Position numbers and translations under genes: made by a program. 15,079 nucleotides of DNA from Acholeplasmataceae bacterium (GTDB taxonomy: Bacteria > Bacillota_I > Bacilli_A > Acholeplasmatales > Acholeplasmataceae), in assembly GCA_003518475.1 (NCBI GenBank), contig DOYO01000018.1, positions 1-15,079 of the forward strand, in the 5' to 3' direction. Below, in pieces: positions 13,611 through 15,079 of the stretch. Positions within the stretch are counted from its first letter, which is position 1. The number at the start of each line of letters is the position of its first letter. The notes beneath the pieces were generated by a model. It had not been told where the DNA came from. It saw nothing but the letters and a program-made list of their open reading frames with translations, and did no database searches.

Positions 13611-15079
13611 ATGTCAAATTATGATGCATCAAACATTCAAATATTAGAAGGTCTCGAGGCGGTAAGAAAACGTCCCGGCATGTATATCGGAAGCACAGGC
13701 TCCAGGGGCTTGCACCATTTAGTATGGGAAATCGTCGATAACTCGATTGACGAAGCCTTAGGTGGTTATGCTACCAATATTCTATTAGAACTTCTTCCAG
13801 GCGAAATTGTCCGCGTTACCGATGATGGCCGCGGTATTCCGGTTGATCTTCACCCCAAGACAAACAGACCAGCTGTCGAAACTATTTTGACATCCCTGCA
13901 TTCAGGCGGAAAATTCGACGGAAAATCTTACAAGGTATCCGGCGGATTGCATGGGGTCGGTATGTCAGTCGTCAACGCATTATCTGAAAATTTCTTGGTT
14001 GAAATCATGCGTAACGGGAATATTTATCAGCAGAAGTATGAACGTGGAATCCCAGTCACAGATGTCATCATCAATGGTACCAGTGATCATACAGGAACCA
14101 TCGTCACTTTTAAGTCTGATCACTTAGTTTTCACAGAAACCACAGTATACGAGTATGAAATACTCAGAAATAGAATTCAGCAGCTCGCATTCTTGAATAA
14201 AGGCATTAAAATTACGATTATCGATGCCAGAGGCGCTGTTGCGATTGAAAACTCTTACCATTACGAAGGCGGCATTGTTGAATATGTAAGTTTCCTCAAC
14301 CAAGGTAAAGGCAAAATCAATCACGATGTTCTCTATATTGATAAGGAAGTTGATGGCATTACCATCGATATCGCACTTCAGTATAATGATTCTTATGCAA
14401 CCAACCTTTATTCTTTCGCCAATAATATTCCAACACACGAAGGCGGCATGCATGAAGACGGATTCAAGATGGCATTGACCCGTGTGTTAAACAAATATGC
14501 GACAGAACAAGGCATGCTCAAGAAGGATGAATCTTTCCTAGGCGAAGACGTTAAGGAAGGTTTGACCGTTATTGTATCGATCAAGCATCCAAATCCTCAA
14601 TTTGAAGGACAGACAAAAACAAAACTCGGAAACCCCGAAGTGCGTCAGATCACTTCCCAAATTGTCGGTGAAGGTCTTGAAAAGTATCTGATGGAAAATC
14701 CATCGGATGCTCGTGCGATTGTCGAAAAATGCCAAATGGCATCACGTGCCAGAATCGCAGCAAAGAAAGCTAGAGAAGCGACAAGAAGAAAATCTCCTCT
14801 TGACGCGCTTGGATTCGCATCCAAGCTTGCCGATTGCCGTAGCAAGGACCCTGTCATTTCTGAAATCTATATCGTGGAAGGTGATTCTGCCGGCGGATCC
14901 GCAAAACAAGGCAGAGAGTCAGAATATCAAGCGATTCTTCCGCTTCGCGGCAAGGTTTTAAACGTTGAAAAAGCTAGACTTGACAAAATATTGAGCAATA
15001 AAGAAATATTATCTTTGATTCAAGCATTCGGAACTGGAATCGGCGACGAATTTGATGGTGAAAAAGCTAGATATCACAA
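13611..15079 (+). CDS. gyrB: DNA gyrase subunit B, partial at the right edge
   Basis: GyrB is the ATPase subunit of gyrase, which introduces negative supercoils. The first 489 residues are here: the GHKL ATPase domain with EIVDNSIDEA (40-49; N44 binds Mg-ATP), DDGRGIP (71-77), and GGLHGVG (111-117), the transducer with the QTKTKLG loop (334-340), and the Toprim start IVEGDSAGGSAKQGR (421-435; E423 catalytic). GyrB rather than ParE is supported by the neighbour recF and the LRGKVLNVEKAR context. The ATG at 13611 has AAGGAG seven bases upstream, inside the end of recF. No stop occurs before the edge. Confidence 0.97.
   Translation, partial: MSNYDASNIQILEGLEAVRKRPGMYIGSTGSRGLHHLVWEIVDNSIDEALGGYATNILLELLPGEIVRVTDDGRGIPVDLHPKTNRPAVETILTSLHSGGKFDGKSYKVSGGLHGVGMSVVNALSENFLVEIMRNGNIYQQKYERGIPVTDVIINGTSDHTGTIVTFKSDHLVFTETTVYEYEILRNRIQQLAFLNKGIKITIIDARGAVAIENSYHYEGGIVEYVSFLNQGKGKINHDVLYIDKEVDGITIDIALQYNDSYATNLYSFANNIPTHEGGMHEDGFKMALTRVLNKYATEQGMLKKDESFLGEDVKEGLTVIVSIKHPNPQFEGQTKTKLGNPEVRQITSQIVGEGLEKYLMENPSDARAIVEKCQMASRARIAAKKAREATRRKSPLDALGFASKLADCRSKDPVISEIYIVEGDSAGGSAKQGRESEYQAILPLRGKVLNVEKARLDKILSNKEILSLIQAFGTGIGDEFDGEKARYH

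Noticed and set aside
14737..14752. CACGTG in gyrB as a parS site
   Set aside because: The outer bases do not match parS; it lies in an ordinary coding context.
1..15079. CRISPR array, insertion sequence, prophage or tRNA/rRNA genes
   Set aside because: No regularly spaced repeats, transposase-like frames, terminal repeats or RNA gene signatures were seen by eye.

Overview
The window is the replication-origin region of a low-GC Bacillota chromosome that uses the standard genetic code: tryptophans are TGG, and TGA ends speE's upstream neighbour speD as well as yidC and rmuC. Good SD sequences, consensus sigma-A promoters, a tRNA-Asn T-box, a cre-like site and the rpmH/dnaA/dnaN/yaaA/recF/gyrB order all fit Firmicutes or their wall-less relatives. 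An Acholeplasmatales/Izemoplasmatales-like lineage is my guess, because several neighbours differ from Bacillus, but this is not proven by the sequence.

Layout: all genes left of about 9220 are on the minus strand and all genes right of 9603 are on the plus strand, so transcription diverges from the origin. From the left edge: a truncated sugar-type ABC ATPase (1-482) with a long leader holding two promoters, a cre-like site and a possible 23-codon ORF; the polyamine operon speD-speE (2518 to 861); asnS (4014 to 2623) under a T-box with specifier AAC; a two-gene operon of a membrane-anchored papain-like protein (6466 to 5507, with a parS site inside it) and rmuC (5496 to 4330); then the rpmH-rnpA-yidC-jag operon (9219 to 6612).

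The origin lies between rpmH and dnaA (about 9360-9602), with two perfect DnaA boxes, and near-consensus boxes recur between dnaA and dnaN, which resembles the bipartite Bacillus oriC. To the right are dnaA-dnaN, a terminator, an extended -10 promoter, and yaaA-recF-gyrB with tight overlaps; gyrB runs off the right edge.

Functionally the core covers replication initiation (dnaA, dnaN, gyrB), recombination or repair (recF, rmuC), RNA processing and translation (rpmH, rnpA, asnS, yaaA) and membrane protein insertion (yidC, jag). Polyamine synthesis and carbohydrate uptake lie on the left. The least conventional items are the papain-like membrane protein, the Ig-like lipoprotein extension of YidC, the parS site, the hairpin between rpmH and rnpA, a 22-bp palindrome, and the two-promoter leader of the ABC gene.
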